A stretch of 64,000 nt of DNA from Chromobacterium sp. IIBBL 290-4 (GTDB taxonomy: Bacteria > Pseudomonadota > Gammaproteobacteria > Burkholderiales > Chromobacteriaceae), in the NCBI RefSeq assembly GCF_024207115.1, contig NZ_CP100128.1:3844001-3908000 (forward strand). The letters run 5' to 3'. The notes under the pieces were generated by a model. It was not told the DNA's origin and did not search any database. It saw only the letters and a program-made list of their open reading frames with translations. Shown here in pieces: positions 1 through 9,116 of the stretch. Made by a program: the position numbers and the translations under genes. Numbering within the stretch: the stretch's first letter is position 1; the number at the start of each line of letters is the position of its first letter.

Positions 1-161
1 AATCCGATCAGCGCGGTGACCGCCTCGTTGGCGATCTGGCCTTCGGCGGCGCGGCCCAGCAAATTGATGGCCTGAGTGGAGACGATAATGGCCAATAGCA
101 CGACGAACACGCCCAAAGCGGTGAAAGTCAGTTCGCGCGTCAGGCTTTTTTGAAAAACCAT
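1..161 (-). CDS. lptF: LptF, LPS export permease (N-terminal part only)
   Basis: The gene starts at the ATG whose complement is at 159-161 and runs off the left edge, so only about 53 residues are visible. The translation begins MVFQKSLTRELTFTALGVF and continues into a hydrophobic helix ending near STQAINLLGRAAEG, which matches the first transmembrane segment and loop of the YjgP/YjgQ permeases. LptF pairs with LptG and the ATPase LptB in the inner membrane to extract lipopolysaccharide for transport to the outer membrane. Its divergent position next to pepA is the common proteobacterial order and supports the call. Confidence 0.85.
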   Translation of the reverse strand, partial: MVFQKSLTRELTFTALGVFVVLLAIIVSTQAINLLGRAAEGQIANEAVTALIG

Positions 162-176
162 TTATTCAGAGCCTTT

Positions 177-206
177 TTGACTTTTTATGAGAAGCATTGT
201 GATAAT
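177..206 (+). promoter_or_regulatory. sigma70-type promoter for pepA
   Basis: TTGACT at 177-182 and GATAAT at 201-206 are separated by 18 bp, and the -10 box is preceded by TGT, an extended -10 arrangement. It points toward pepA and would give a 5' leader of about 140 nt. No start site is proven. Confidence 0.5.
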
Positions 207-315
207 TCGAAGAGACAATCCTGAAGCGCCAATTTCCGGCAAATTCGGATCAAACAACAATCCTGCTTTCACCTGCGGCCTGGCCATCTGTCTTAAGCGA
301 GCTTAGGAGGCCGTC

Positions 316-372
316 ATGGGGAGGGCAGCCGACACTCGTTCTACAGCGGAGTACTTATGGAATTTAACATAA
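316..372 (+). CDS. possible 18-residue leader peptide overlapping the pepA start
   Basis: An ATG at 316 follows an excellent Shine-Dalgarno (AGGAGG at 305-310, 5-nt gap). It opens a short frame MGRAADTRSTAEYLWNLT ending in TAA at 370-372. The frame differs from pepA and runs across the pepA ATG at 357. It could couple translation of pepA to the leader or lower it. The Shine-Dalgarno is stronger than the GGAG before pepA itself, which is the main reason to list it. Expression is unproven. Confidence 0.35.
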   Translation: MGRAADTRSTAEYLWNLT

Positions 373-1922
373 AAAGCGGCAGTCCGGAGAAGCAGCGCGT
401 CGCCTGCGTCATCGTCGGCGTGTACGAATCGCGCAAGCTGACTTTCGCCGCCGACCTGCTTGATCGCATTTCCAACGGCTTCATCAGCGATGTGATCCGC
501 CATGGCGACATGGAAGGCAAACTGGGCTCCACGCTGGTGCTGCACTCGGTGCCGCATACGCTTTGCGACCGCGTGATGCTGGTCGGTCTGGGCAAGGAGC
601 GCGACTTCCGGGCCAAGGAGTACCGCGAAGCCGTGCGCGCTTCGGTCAAGGCTTTGACGCAAACTGCCGCGACCGAGGCGGTGAGCTATCTGACCGAATT
701 GACAGTCAAGAAACACGATGTCGAATGGATGATCGAGCAAGCGGCCGTTGTGACGCTGGACGCTCTCTACCGTTTCGACCGCTTCAAGAGCAAGCAGGAC
801 GAGCCGTCCCGCGAGCCGCGCAAGCTGACGCTGGCCGTTCCGCGCCGCAGCGATCTGGCCGACGGCGAGAAGGGCCTGCAACGCGGCATGGCGATCGGCA
901 ACGGCATGAAGCTGGCCAAGGATCTGGGCAATCTGCCGGGCAACGTCTGCACCCCGAACTATCTGGCCGAAGAAGGCCGCAAGGTGGCCGAGGCCTACGG
1001 CGCCGGCGTGGAAATCCTGGGGCCGCAGGAAATCGGCGAACTGGGCATGCATTCCTTCCTGTCCGTGGCCAAGGGCAGCGTGGAAGAGGCTCGCCTGATC
1101 GTGCTCAAGCACAACGGCGCCAAGAACAAGGACGACAAGCCCATCGTGCTGGTGGGCAAGGGCATCACCTTTGATTCCGGCGGCATTTCGCTGAAGCCCG
1201 GCGAAGGCATGGACGAAATGAAGTACGACATGTGCGGCGCCGCCACCGTTTTGGGCGCGTTCCGCTCGGCGGTGGAAATGAATCTGCCGCTGAACATCGT
1301 CGCCATCATCCCGGCCTGCGAAAACATGCCGAACGGCAATGCCAACAAGCCGGGCGACATCGTCACTTCGATGTCAGGCCTGACCATTGAAATCCTCAAC
1401 ACCGACGCGGAAGGCCGCCTGATCCTGTGCGACGCCTTGACCTATGCCGAGCGCTTCAATCCGGCGACGGTGATCGACGTGGCTACGCTGACCGGCGCTT
1501 GCGTGATCGCGCTGGGTCATATCGCCACCGGTCTGTACAGCAATCAGGACGGCCTGGCGCGCGAACTGCTGGCCGCCGGCGAAGAAGTGGCCGACCGCGC
1601 CTGGCATATGCCGCTGTGGGATGAGTATCAGGAATTGCTGAAGAGCCCGTTCGCCGACATGGCCAATATCGGCGGCCGTCCGGGCGGCAGCGTCACCGCG
1701 GCCTGCTTCCTGTCGCGTTTCGCCAAGGCTTTCGACTGGGCCCACCTCGACATCGCCGGCACCGCCTGGAAGGGCGGCAAGGACAAGGGCGCCACTGCGC
1801 GTCCGGTGCCGTTGCTGGTGCAGTTCCTGCAAGACCGCGCCGACATCGCGCTGGGCAACGTGGTTCGCCGCGGCCGTCCGCGTCGCGAGGCGCCCGAAGT
1901 GGCAGAAGATGACCAGGATTGA
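357..1922 (+). CDS. pepA: leucyl aminopeptidase (M17)
   Basis: Encodes a 521-residue M17 metallo-aminopeptidase, a cytosolic enzyme that removes N-terminal residues from peptides. In E. coli the same protein also binds DNA in Xer recombination and carAB control. The C-terminal catalytic half carries the family signatures: the metal-binding GKGITFDSGGISLKP stretch near residues 265-280 and NTDAEGRLIL near residue 349. The start is preceded by GGAG at a normal distance. The end overlaps holC by 14 bp, so the two genes are co-transcribed. The last 25 residues are a charged tail beyond the usual catalytic core. Confidence 0.95.
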   Translation: MEFNIKSGSPEKQRVACVIVGVYESRKLTFAADLLDRISNGFISDVIRHGDMEGKLGSTLVLHSVPHTLCDRVMLVGLGKERDFRAKEYREAVRASVKALTQTAATEAVSYLTELTVKKHDVEWMIEQAAVVTLDALYRFDRFKSKQDEPSREPRKLTLAVPRRSDLADGEKGLQRGMAIGNGMKLAKDLGNLPGNVCTPNYLAEEGRKVAEAYGAGVEILGPQEIGELGMHSFLSVAKGSVEEARLIVLKHNGAKNKDDKPIVLVGKGITFDSGGISLKPGEGMDEMKYDMCGAATVLGAFRSAVEMNLPLNIVAIIPACENMPNGNANKPGDIVTSMSGLTIEILNTDAEGRLILCDALTYAERFNPATVIDVATLTGACVIALGHIATGLYSNQDGLARELLAAGEEVADRAWHMPLWDEYQELLKSPFADMANIGGRPGGSVTAACFLSRFAKAFDWAHLDIAGTAWKGGKDKGATARPVPLLVQFLQDRADIALGNVVRRGRPRREAPEVAEDDQD

Positions 1923-2337
1923 TTTCTACACCAATGTCGCCGATCCGCAGGCATTTGCCTGCAGATTGGCGGATACGGTGCAACGCAAGCGGGAACGGTT
2001 GCTGATCTGGCTGGACGATGAGCGCAGCGTAGAAGTGTTCAGCAACCGCTTGTGGAGTTTCGGCGATACCCGCTTTGTGCCGCATTGCCGGCTTGAGGCG
2101 GCGGAAGCCGCCGAAACGCCGGTCTGGCTGACCGCAAGGCTGCCGGACGACTTGTCGCACCCGGTTTTGCTCAATCTGGGGCCGCAATTGCCCTTTGAAT
2201 TTGAGCGGTTTGAGCGCATTCTTGAAATAGTGGGGCGGGATCCGGCATCGCTGGCGACCGCTCGCGAGCGCTTCCGTGCCTACCGTGAGCGCGGTTGCGC
2301 TATCGAACATCACGACATGAGTCAAACGCCAACATGA
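1909..2337 (+). CDS. holC: DNA polymerase III subunit chi
   Basis: A 142-residue protein of the HolC family. Chi joins psi in the clamp-loader complex and links the replisome to single-stranded DNA binding protein. It begins MTRIDFYTNV and has the typical middle section LIWLDDERSVEVFSNRLWSF, plus the later PVLLNLGPQLP motif. Length and position straight after pepA are standard. In many proteobacteria valS follows directly; here the next gene is an acidic repeat protein and valS lies about 34 kb away. The stop overlaps the next ATG (ATGA at 2334-2337). Confidence 0.93.
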   Translation: MTRIDFYTNVADPQAFACRLADTVQRKRERLLIWLDDERSVEVFSNRLWSFGDTRFVPHCRLEAAEAAETPVWLTARLPDDLSHPVLLNLGPQLPFEFERFERILEIVGRDPASLATARERFRAYRERGCAIEHHDMSQTPT

Positions 2338-4892
2338 CTGAGTCGACGCAATCCAATCAGGCTGACTGGTCCCATCTCAACCTGCCGGTCTTGACCGACG
2401 TGGTGGATGAAGCCGCCGTGCCGACGCTGTCTGAAGATGTCCCGGCGGAAACGCTGGAGATTCCGGAGTTCGATTTTTCCAGCGAACTGGATTTGTTGGA
2501 AACCGAGCTGGGCGACAGCGCGGAGTCCGGCGAGGCCAGCCTGGAGATCCCCGAGCTGACGCTGGAGCAATTGCTGCCCGAGTCCGCGGCGGCGCCGGCC
2601 GAAACTTCACCCTTATTGGATTTCGCCAACCTGCCGTCGCTAGAGCTGGAGGATGCCAGTCTCGAGAAAGACGGCGGCCTGGATTTCGTTTTATCGCCCA
2701 AGAGACAAACGTCAAGCGCGGAAGCGGACCAAGGCGGTTTGGCGGCCTTGTTCGCGAGGGCGAATCCGGAGCAAGGGGCTGAGGCTGTTGAAAAGTCCGA
2801 GGCGCCAATCGAACCCATGCCCGCAGCTTTGGAGTCCGTGTTGGCGGAGCCGGAAGCGGCGAGCGATACCGTGCCTGAAGGGGCGGTGGAGCTAAGTTGG
2901 TCCGATGTTGTGGAGGCGGCCTCGCGCTTGCCGGATTCGGCCGAGGCGCCGATGGCGGCTGGCCAAGAGGCGAGAATGGAAGTCATGCCCTCGGCGGCGG
3001 AGTCTGTTCCGTCCTCGCTCGAGGCTGCAGAGCCTGAAGCTGAGCCGGCTGCTTTCCAGTCGATTTCCATCGATAGTCTCCCAAGCGGCGTGCTGGGCGG
3101 CGGCATCGGTCGTGAGCCGCCAGCCAGGCAGCCGGATAATCTGGAGTGGCTGTCTTCGCTGACGCCAGCCAAACCGGCGGAGCCGGAGTCTGTAGCAGCG
3201 CCAACGCGGGACCAGGTCTTGCAAGAGGCCGAACGTGTTTTGGCCGAGGAGAAGCTGGCCCTGCAGACTGACGACGAGATAGTCGCGCCGCCAGCGGACC
3301 AGCCAGAGATGCAGGCTGCGGCGCCTGTTGCTGAGCCGACTCTGGATTTGCCTATTCCAGAGATGGGGGCAGAGCCTTTCGCCGCGACAACGCCGTTTGA
3401 AGCCGAGTTTGCGCCAGAGCTGAGTATTCCTGAGGTTGCGGAAGAGCAATCAATCGCAGAGCCGCAGCTCGAAGCCGAACCCATCGAAGCTGCGCCAACC
3501 ATCGATTGGGAAGCGGTTGCCGAGTCTGCGCCGGAGCTGACGATTCCCGAGTCGGCAGAAGAGCAGGCAATGGCAGAGCCGCAGCTCGAAGCCGAACCCA
3601 TCGAAGCCGCGCCGGCCATCGATTCGGAAACGGTAGCCGAGCCTGAGCCGGAGCTGCTTATTCCTGAGGTTGTAGAAGAGCAGGCAATGGCAGAGCCGCA
3701 GCTCGAAGCTGAACCCATCGAAGCTACGCCAGCCATTGATTGGGAAGCGTCAGCCGAGCCTGTGCCTGAGTTAGTTATTCCTGAGGTTGCAGAAGAGCAA
3801 GCAATCGCAGAGCCGCAGCTCGAAGCCGAACCCATTGAAACTGCGCCGGCCATCGATTGGGAAGCGGCAGCCGAGCCTGAGCCAGAGCTGAGTATTCCCG
3901 AGCTGTCGGGAGAGCTAGCAATCGCAGAGCCGCAGCTCGAAGCCGAACCCATCGAAGCTGCGCCGGCCATCGATTGGGAAACGGCAGCCGAGCCTGTGCC
4001 GGAGCTGACGATTCCTGAGCTGGCGGAAGAGCAAGCTGTTGCAGAGCCACGGCCGGAAGCGGAGTGCATTGAAGCCGTGCCGGCCATCGATTGGGAAACG
4101 GCAGCCGAGCCTGTGCCGGAGCTGATGATTCCCGAGTTGGCGGAAGAGTCCGCAATTACAGAGCCGCAGCAGGAATCAGAGTCCATAGAAGCGGCGCCGG
4201 CCATTGATAGGGAAGCGTCTGCCGAACCTGCGCCTGGGCTCACTATGCCTGAGTTGGTGGAAGAGCAAGCTGTCGAGGAGCAGCCTCCAGTGGAGGCTTC
4301 GCTTGGCTCGGAGCCGGCGATCGGGGATGAGGCAAGCCTTGAGCCGCAGGCCTCTTCAGCGGAAGCGGCATCGTCTGAGCTGGCTGCCGCGGCAGGGGCT
4401 GGCGCTGTTTTGGTTGGAGCGGCTGCGCTGGCCTTGGCGGACGCCGGTCAAAACCCGGCGGATGAGGATGTGCCTGCGCTGTCAGGGTTGCTGGATGGGC
4501 GTCGAGGAGAGGCTGCCAAGCAAGCCTCTGAGCCTGCGGCTGCGCCCGAGCCTGAGTCTGAGTCCGCTGAGTTTGTCGAGCCGGCGCCTGTCGCCGTCGT
4601 CAAGGTGGCGGCGATGTCCGGCGGTTCGGCCGCCAAGCGCGCTCAGCCGGCGTACGATCAGCAAGCCTTGTTCAATGCCTTGTATGAGCAGATGCTGCCG
4701 CGGATGAAGCTGGAGCTGTCCTTGTGGCTGCAGGAAGCCATCGAGGTGCAGGCCAAGCAGATGTTGTCCGGCATGATGCATCAGTTGAAAGAAGACTACG
4801 AAATGTTGTTTGGCGACGCTTTGAAAGAGAGCCTGCGCCAGGCGCTCCAAGCGGCGAATGAGCCGAGCAGGGAAGACGCGAAAGATGAGTGA
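2334..4892 (+). CDS. large acidic repeat protein, function unknown
   Basis: 852 residues, very rich in Glu, Pro and Ala. I chose the ATG at 2334 because it overlaps the holC stop (ATGA) and gives the natural N-terminus MTESTQSNQADWSHLNLP. The central part holds seven 39-residue repeats (about residues 361-633) built on PEL-IPE---EEQA-AEPQ-E followed by PIEAAPAIDWE. An alanine-rich hydrophobic stretch near residues 683-702 could be a membrane segment. The last 75 residues form a different, amphipathic helical domain rich in Met, Leu and Glu. I do not recognise a known family. The order suggests a low-complexity spacer between a short N-terminal segment and a folded C-terminal helical module. 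Cotranscribed with holC and the downstream adenosyltransferase. Confidence 0.8.
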   Translation: MTESTQSNQADWSHLNLPVLTDVVDEAAVPTLSEDVPAETLEIPEFDFSSELDLLETELGDSAESGEASLEIPELTLEQLLPESAAAPAETSPLLDFANLPSLELEDASLEKDGGLDFVLSPKRQTSSAEADQGGLAALFARANPEQGAEAVEKSEAPIEPMPAALESVLAEPEAASDTVPEGAVELSWSDVVEAASRLPDSAEAPMAAGQEARMEVMPSAAESVPSSLEAAEPEAEPAAFQSISIDSLPSGVLGGGIGREPPARQPDNLEWLSSLTPAKPAEPESVAAPTRDQVLQEAERVLAEEKLALQTDDEIVAPPADQPEMQAAAPVAEPTLDLPIPEMGAEPFAATTPFEAEFAPELSIPEVAEEQSIAEPQLEAEPIEAAPTIDWEAVAESAPELTIPESAEEQAMAEPQLEAEPIEAAPAIDSETVAEPEPELLIPEVVEEQAMAEPQLEAEPIEATPAIDWEASAEPVPELVIPEVAEEQAIAEPQLEAEPIETAPAIDWEAAAEPEPELSIPELSGELAIAEPQLEAEPIEAAPAIDWETAAEPVPELTIPELAEEQAVAEPRPEAECIEAVPAIDWETAAEPVPELMIPELAEESAITEPQQESESIEAAPAIDREASAEPAPGLTMPELVEEQAVEEQPPVEASLGSEPAIGDEASLEPQASSAEAASSELAAAAGAGAVLVGAAALALADAGQNPADEDVPALSGLLDGRRGEAAKQASEPAAAPEPESESAEFVEPAPVAVVKVAAMSGGSAAKRAQPAYDQQALFNALYEQMLPRMKLELSLWLQEAIEVQAKQMLSGMMHQLKEDYEMLFGDALKESLRQALQAANEPSREDAKDE
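3414..4232 (+). repeat. seven in-frame 117-bp tandem repeats
   Basis: Units begin at 3414, 3531, 3648, 3765, 3882, 3999 and 4116, exactly 117 bp (39 codons) apart. An eighth, decayed unit starts at 4233. The most conserved core codes for AEPQLEAEPIEAAPAID. Later copies (units 6 and 7) diverge more, as expected for expansion by unequal exchange from the 5' side. Confidence 0.92.
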
Positions 4893-5436
4893 TAGATTGT
4901 CCAATATCGTTACCCGCACCGGCGACGACGGCAGTACGGGTCTGGGAGACGGCAGCCGGGTCGCCAAGGACGGGGTTCGCATCCAGGCGCTAGGCGATGT
5001 CGATGAACTCAATTCGGTGATCGGCCTCTTGTTGGCGGACGCGCCGCCGCAGTCCATGGCGCAGTGGCTGGAAGAAATTCAGCACGACTTGTTCGATCTG
5101 GGTTCCGAATTGGCGGTGCCTGGCTATCAGGCCATCGGCGATGCCCACGTGCAGGCGCTGGAGGGCTTGGTGGCGTTCATGAACGAGGAGCTGGGGCCGC
5201 TCAAGGAGTTCATCCTGCCTGGTGGCTTGCGTGTCGCCGCGCTGGCGCATCAAGCGCGTTCGGTGTGCCGCCGGGCGGAGCGCTCGGTGGTGGCCTTGGC
5301 GCGCGAGGAAGCCCTGTCCATGCCCTTGCGCCGCTATCTGAATCGCTTGTCGGATTTTCTGTTTGTGCTCGCGCGTTTTCTGAATCGCGAAGGCGGCGTG
5401 CCGGATGTGCTGTGGAAGGCCAAGCGCGAGCGTTGA
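4885..5436 (+). CDS. cob(I)alamin adenosyltransferase, PduO type
   Basis: 183 residues from the ATG at 4885, which overlaps the stop of the upstream gene by 8 bp. The enzyme transfers the 5'-deoxyadenosyl group of ATP to cob(I)alamin to make adenosylcobalamin. Diagnostic sequence is the N-terminal ATP-binding TRTGDDGSTGLGDGSRV, then QALGDVDELNSVIGLLLA, and the C-terminal RRAERSVVALAREE helix. An upstream in-frame ATG at 4858 would add nine residues lying wholly inside the preceding gene. It is the last gene before a strong terminator, so the unit probably runs pepA-holC-repeat protein-adenosyltransferase. Confidence 0.92.
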   Translation: MSDRLSNIVTRTGDDGSTGLGDGSRVAKDGVRIQALGDVDELNSVIGLLLADAPPQSMAQWLEEIQHDLFDLGSELAVPGYQAIGDAHVQALEGLVAFMNEELGPLKEFILPGGLRVAALAHQARSVCRRAERSVVALAREEALSMPLRRYLNRLSDFLFVLARFLNREGGVPDVLWKAKRER

Positions 5437-5452
5437 GGCGCTGGCGTTGAAG

Positions 5453-5484
5453 AAAAGCCGGGTCGAATCACGATCCGGCTTTTT
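5453..5484 (+). terminator. rho-independent terminator, likely bidirectional
   Basis: AAAAGCCGG at 5453-5461 pairs with CCGGCTTTT from 5475, followed by more T. It lies between the adenosyltransferase stop and the convergent channel gene, and the A-rich left arm would serve as the T-tract for the minus strand. Confidence 0.8.
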
Positions 5485-5513
5485 CTTTGTTTTCGATCTT
5501 TTGGGCTGGGCGG

Positions 5514-6074
5514 CTATGCCGCGTCGCGAGTCGAAAAATGCTTGCCGAAACCGATGATCACCAGCGCGGTGGTGAAAATGATCTGCAAATCGGCCAGGAG
5601 GCGGATGGGCCAGTAAGTCGGGTACATGTCGCCATAGCCCACCGTCGCGGCGGTGGCGATGGAGAGATGGAAGCAGTCCAGGAACAGCAAGGCCGCGCGG
5701 CCATAAAAGCCGGGCAAGGGCTCGCCCCCCGGCGAATACAAGGCAGTCATGCCATGAAACGGCGTGCCCTGAGTCAGCAGCAGCGCAAACAAGTAGTACA
5801 CCACGGCAAACTGCAGCACCAGACCGATGTACAGGCCGATCAAATCGCCCAGCTGTCTTTGCCTGGGGCGCTGGATGATGTGGCGTATGGTGCGGCTGAT
5901 GGGCCAGAAGAACACCGCCCAAGCCAGCCATTCCTCGCCCTGGCGCGGCAGCGCGCTATGCAGGCCCAGGCCATGCCACAGCCAGGTGAACAGCACGGCG
6001 CTGCCCAAGGACAGCGCCGTGCTGGCATGCAGCTGCAGCTTGGTTTCCAGGCTGGGCAGCGGCAGCGAGGCCAT
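5514..6074 (-). CDS. two-pore-type potassium channel family protein
   Basis: 186 residues with several hydrophobic helices and the K+ selectivity-filter sequence TATVGYGDMYP near residues 138-148, flanked by a pore helix and a final transmembrane helix, as in Ion_trans_2 proteins. No cytoplasmic RCK/TrkA domain follows, so it is a minimal channel subunit that would need to form a tetramer. Its ATG shares one base with the dxs stop (TAATG), so it is translated by coupling to dxs, an odd partner for a channel. Ion specificity is inferred from the filter only. Confidence 0.8.
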   Translation of the reverse strand: MASLPLPSLETKLQLHASTALSLGSAVLFTWLWHGLGLHSALPRQGEEWLAWAVFFWPISRTIRHIIQRPRQRQLGDLIGLYIGLVLQFAVVYYLFALLLTQGTPFHGMTALYSPGGEPLPGFYGRAALLFLDCFHLSIATAATVGYGDMYPTYWPIRLLADLQIIFTTALVIIGFGKHFSTRDAA

Positions 6075-7924
6075 TATTGCGCCAGACGCTGGCGGATGCT
6101 GTTCTCGATGCCGGCGGCGTCCAGGCCGCAGTTTTTCAGCAGCAGGGCGGGGTCGCCGTGCTCCACGTAATCGTCCGGCAGGCCCAGTTGCAATGCCGGC
6201 ACGGACAGGCTCATTGCCTGCAGCGCCTCGATACAGGCCGAGCCTGCGCCGCCCATCACCACGTTTTCTTCCACGGTGACGATCAGCTCATGGCTTTGCG
6301 CCAGTTCGCGCACCAGTTCGGCGTCCAGCGGCTTGACGAAGCGCATGTCGGCGACAGTCGCATCCAGCTGTTCGGCGGCGGCCAGCGCGGGATGAACCAT
6401 GCTGCCGAAAGCCAGGATGGCGATCTTCTTGCCTTGGCGGCGAACCACGCCTTTGCCTGTGGGGAAGGCCGTCATCTGTTGCTGGATTTCCGCGCCCGGG
6501 CCGACGCCGCGCGGATAGCGCACGGCGCTGGGACCCTCGTGCTGGAAAGCGGTGTACAGCAACTGGCGGCACTCGTTTTCATCAGACGGCGCGATCACCA
6601 TCATATTGGGCACGCAGCGCAGGAAGCTGAGATCGAAGGCGCCGGCATGGGTAGGGCCGTCGGCGCCCACCAGGCCGGCGCGGTCGATGGCGAACAGCAC
6701 TGGCAGGTTCTGCAGCGCCACGTCGTGGATCAACTGATCGTAGCCGCGTTGCAAAAAGGTGGAGTAGATGGCCACCACCGGCTTCAGGCCGTCGCAAGCC
6801 ATGCCGCCGGCGAAGGTCACCGCATGCTGCTCGGCGATGGCCACGTCGTAATAGCGGTCTGGGTGTTCTTTCTCGAAGCGCACCATGCCCGAGCCTTCGC
6901 GCATGGCGGGGGTGATGCCCACCAGCCGTTTGTCCAGCTTGGCCATATCGCACAGCCAGTCGCCGAACACCTGGGTGTATTGAGGCTTGCCCGCGCCGCC
7001 CTTGCCGCCGGCCAAACCGTTGGCGGGATCGAATTTGGTGACGCCGTGGTATTTGACCGGATCGTTCTCGGCCAGTTTGTAGCCCTGGCCCTTCTTGGTG
7101 ACGATGTGCAGGAACTGCGGGCCTTTCAAGCTCTTGATGTTCTTCAGCGTGTCCACCAGAACGTCCACATCGTGGCCGTCTATCGGGCCGATGTAGTTGA
7201 AGCCGAACTCCTCGAATAGCGTGCCCGGCGTCAGGAAGCCCTTGACGTGCTCTTCCATCTTGCTGGCGATTTCCTTCAAGGGCGGAGCCATGCCCAGCAC
7301 CTTGCTGGAGCCTTCGCGCATGGCGGCGTAGAAACGGCCGGACATCAGCTTGGCCAGGTAGTTGTTCAGCGCGCCGACATTGGGCGAGATCGACATGTCG
7401 TTGTCGTTCAGCACCACCAGCAAATCGGTATCCATCGCGCCGGCGTTGTTCAGCGCTTCGAAAGCCTGGCCCGCGGTCATGGCGCCGTCGCCGATGATGG
7501 CCACGCACTTGCGGTCTATGCCCTGGGTCTTGGCGGCTACCGCCATGCCCAGCGCCGCGCCGATCGAGGTGGACGAATGGCCGACGCCGAAGGTGTCGTA
7601 TTCCGATTCCTCGCGCTTGGGGAAGCCCGCCAGGCCGCCATGCTGGCGCATGGTATGCATCTGGCCGCGGCGGCCGGTGAGGATTTTGTGCGGATAGGTT
7701 TGGTGGCCTACGTCCCACACCAGGCGGTCGTGCGGAGTGTCGAACACATAGTGCAGGGCGACAGTCAGCTCCACGCTGCCCAGATTGGACGCGAAGTGGC
7801 CGCCGGTCTTGCTGACCGATTCGACCAGGAAGTCGCGTAGCTCGCGGGTCAGTTGCGGCAGCTGGTTGCGCGACAGCTTGCGCAGGTCGGCGGGATATTG
7901 GATGGTTTCAAGCAGCGGATACAT
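6074..7924 (-). CDS. dxs: 1-deoxy-D-xylulose-5-phosphate synthase
   Basis: 616 residues. Condenses pyruvate and glyceraldehyde 3-phosphate to DXP, the entry step of the MEP isoprenoid pathway, and also feeds thiamine and pyridoxal synthesis. Thiamine diphosphate binding is seen in [18 protein letters not shown] near residue 150 and in the early [14 protein letters not shown]. The transketolase-like central domain contains [17 protein letters not shown]. Full family length. It follows ispA after a 72-bp gap in an isoprenoid operon (xseB-ispA-dxs). The partner enzyme Dxr is encoded near 53.6 kb. Confidence 0.97.
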   Translation of the reverse strand: MYPLLETIQYPADLRKLSRNQLPQLTRELRDFLVESVSKTGGHFASNLGSVELTVALHYVFDTPHDRLVWDVGHQTYPHKILTGRRGQMHTMRQHGGLAGFPKREESEYDTFGVGHSSTSIGAALGMAVAAKTQGIDRKCVAIIGDGAMTAGQAFEALNNAGAMDTDLLVVLNDNDMSISPNVGALNNYLAKLMSGRFYAAMREGSSKVLGMAPPLKEIASKMEEHVKGFLTPGTLFEEFGFNYIGPIDGHDVDVLVDTLKNIKSLKGPQFLHIVTKKGQGYKLAENDPVKYHGVTKFDPANGLAGGKGGAGKPQYTQVFGDWLCDMAKLDKRLVGITPAMREGSGMVRFEKEHPDRYYDVAIAEQHAVTFAGGMACDGLKPVVAIYSTFLQRGYDQLIHDVALQNLPVLFAIDRAGLVGADGPTHAGAFDLSFLRCVPNMMVIAPSDENECRQLLYTAFQHEGPSAVRYPRGVGPGAEIQQQMTAFPTGKGVVRRQGKKIAILAFGSMVHPALAAAEQLDATVADMRFVKPLDAELVRELAQSHELIVTVEENVVMGGAGSACIEALQAMSLSVPALQLGLPDDYVEHGDPALLLKNCGLDAAGIENSIRQRLAQ

Positions 7925-7996
7925 ATTGAGTTTCTGCAGTCTGTGGCCCGGCGGGCGGTCTGGCCGCCCTTGTCGGTTTATGCGTTCTCGGGCCGG

Positions 7997-8893
7997 TCAA
8001 AACGAGCGGGCGACGATGTAGTCGGCCAGTTGTTTCAGTCTGTCCGCCTGCGGGCCGAAGCCCTCCAGCGCGGCGAAGGCCTGATCGTGCAGGTCTTTGG
8101 CCATGCGCTTGGCTTCGGACAGGCCCAGCAGGCTCACATAGGTGGGCTTGTCGTGGGCGGCGTCTTTGCCGGCGGTTTTGCCCAGCGTGGCGGTGTCGGC
8201 CTCGCAATCGAGCACGTCGTCCACCACCTGGAAGGCCAGGCCTATGCGTTTGGCGAAGGCGTCGAGCGCTTCTTTTTCCGCCGGGCTCAGCTCGCGGCCG
8301 GCGGTGGCGCCCATCAGCACCGAGGCGCGGATCAGCGCGCCGGTCTTCAGCATGTGCATGAATTCCAGCTCGGGCAGCGTCAGCGGCAGGCCCACGCTGG
8401 CCAGATCAATCGCCTGGCCGCCGGCCATGCCGGCGTGGCCGGACGCATGGGCCAGGATGCGGACGATTTCCAGCTGGCTGGCCGGCGCGATGCCGGGCAG
8501 GGGCGTGGAGATCAGCTCGAAGGCGCGCGTTTGCAGCGCGTCGCCCACCAGCAAGGCCGTGGCTTCGTCGTAAGCCACGTGACAGGTGGGCTTGCCGCGT
8601 CGCAGCACATCGTCGTCCATGCAGGGCATGTCGTCGTGCACCAGCGAGTAGGCGTGGATCATTTCCACTGCCGCGGCGATGCGCGCCAGGTTGTCCGGCG
8701 CCGCGCCCACCAGCTCGCCGGCGGCGAAAGCCAGCAGGGGCCGCACGCGCTTGCCGCCTTGCAGCGTGGCGTAGCGCATGGCTTCATGCAGTTTTTGCGG
8801 GGCGCATTCAGACGCAGGCAACACATGTTCCAGCGTCTGTTCCATGAATTGCTGGATGGAGGTCATCCAGCCGATGAAGGTTTCATTGGCCAT
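7997..8893 (-). CDS. ispA: farnesyl diphosphate synthase
   Basis: 298 residues, class I trans-prenyltransferase. The first Asp-rich motif (DDMPCMDDD) and the second (DDVLDCEAD) both bind the Mg-diphosphate substrates. The short DDxxxxD-type first motif and length fit the bacterial short-chain farnesyl diphosphate synthases that make C15 chains for UppS and quinone synthesis. The ATG overlaps the end of xseB by 11 bp, the standard xseB-ispA arrangement. An internal ATG nine codons later (MTSIQQF) is possible. Confidence 0.95.
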   Translation of the reverse strand: MANETFIGWMTSIQQFMEQTLEHVLPASECAPQKLHEAMRYATLQGGKRVRPLLAFAAGELVGAAPDNLARIAAAVEMIHAYSLVHDDMPCMDDDVLRRGKPTCHVAYDEATALLVGDALQTRAFELISTPLPGIAPASQLEIVRILAHASGHAGMAGGQAIDLASVGLPLTLPELEFMHMLKTGALIRASVLMGATAGRELSPAEKEALDAFAKRIGLAFQVVDDVLDCEADTATLGKTAGKDAAHDKPTYVSLLGLSEAKRMAKDLHDQAFAALEGFGPQADRLKQLADYIVARSF

Positions 8894-9116
8894 TGGGCAG
8901 ATCCAGCGCCTTCAGTTCGTTGTTTTCCAGGATTTTCAACTGCTGTTCCGCGTCGGCCAGCTTGCCTTGGCAGAACTTGATCAATTCGGTGCCTTGCTTG
9001 TAGGAAGCGAGAGCGGTTTCCAACGGCAGGTCGCCGCTGTCCATCGCCTGGATGATGTCCTCCAGCTGAGCCAGCGCGGTCTCGAAACTGGCCGGTGCTT
9101 TGGCGGCTTTTGCCAT
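8883..9116 (-). CDS. xseB: exodeoxyribonuclease VII small subunit
   Basis: 77 residues with the family pattern SFETALAQLEDIIQAMDSGDLPLE followed by SYKQGTELIKFCQGKL. XseB coats XseA to form the single-strand-specific nuclease ExoVII. It heads the minus-strand xseB-ispA-dxs-channel unit. The family sequence ends normally, and the gene overlaps ispA. Confidence 0.93.
   Translation of the reverse strand: MAKAAKAPASFETALAQLEDIIQAMDSGDLPLETALASYKQGTELIKFCQGKLADAEQQLKILENNELKALDLPNGQ

Noticed and set aside
3414..4232. CRISPR or mobile repeat
   Set aside because: Repeats are 117 bp, in frame and diverge as coding repeats within one gene.
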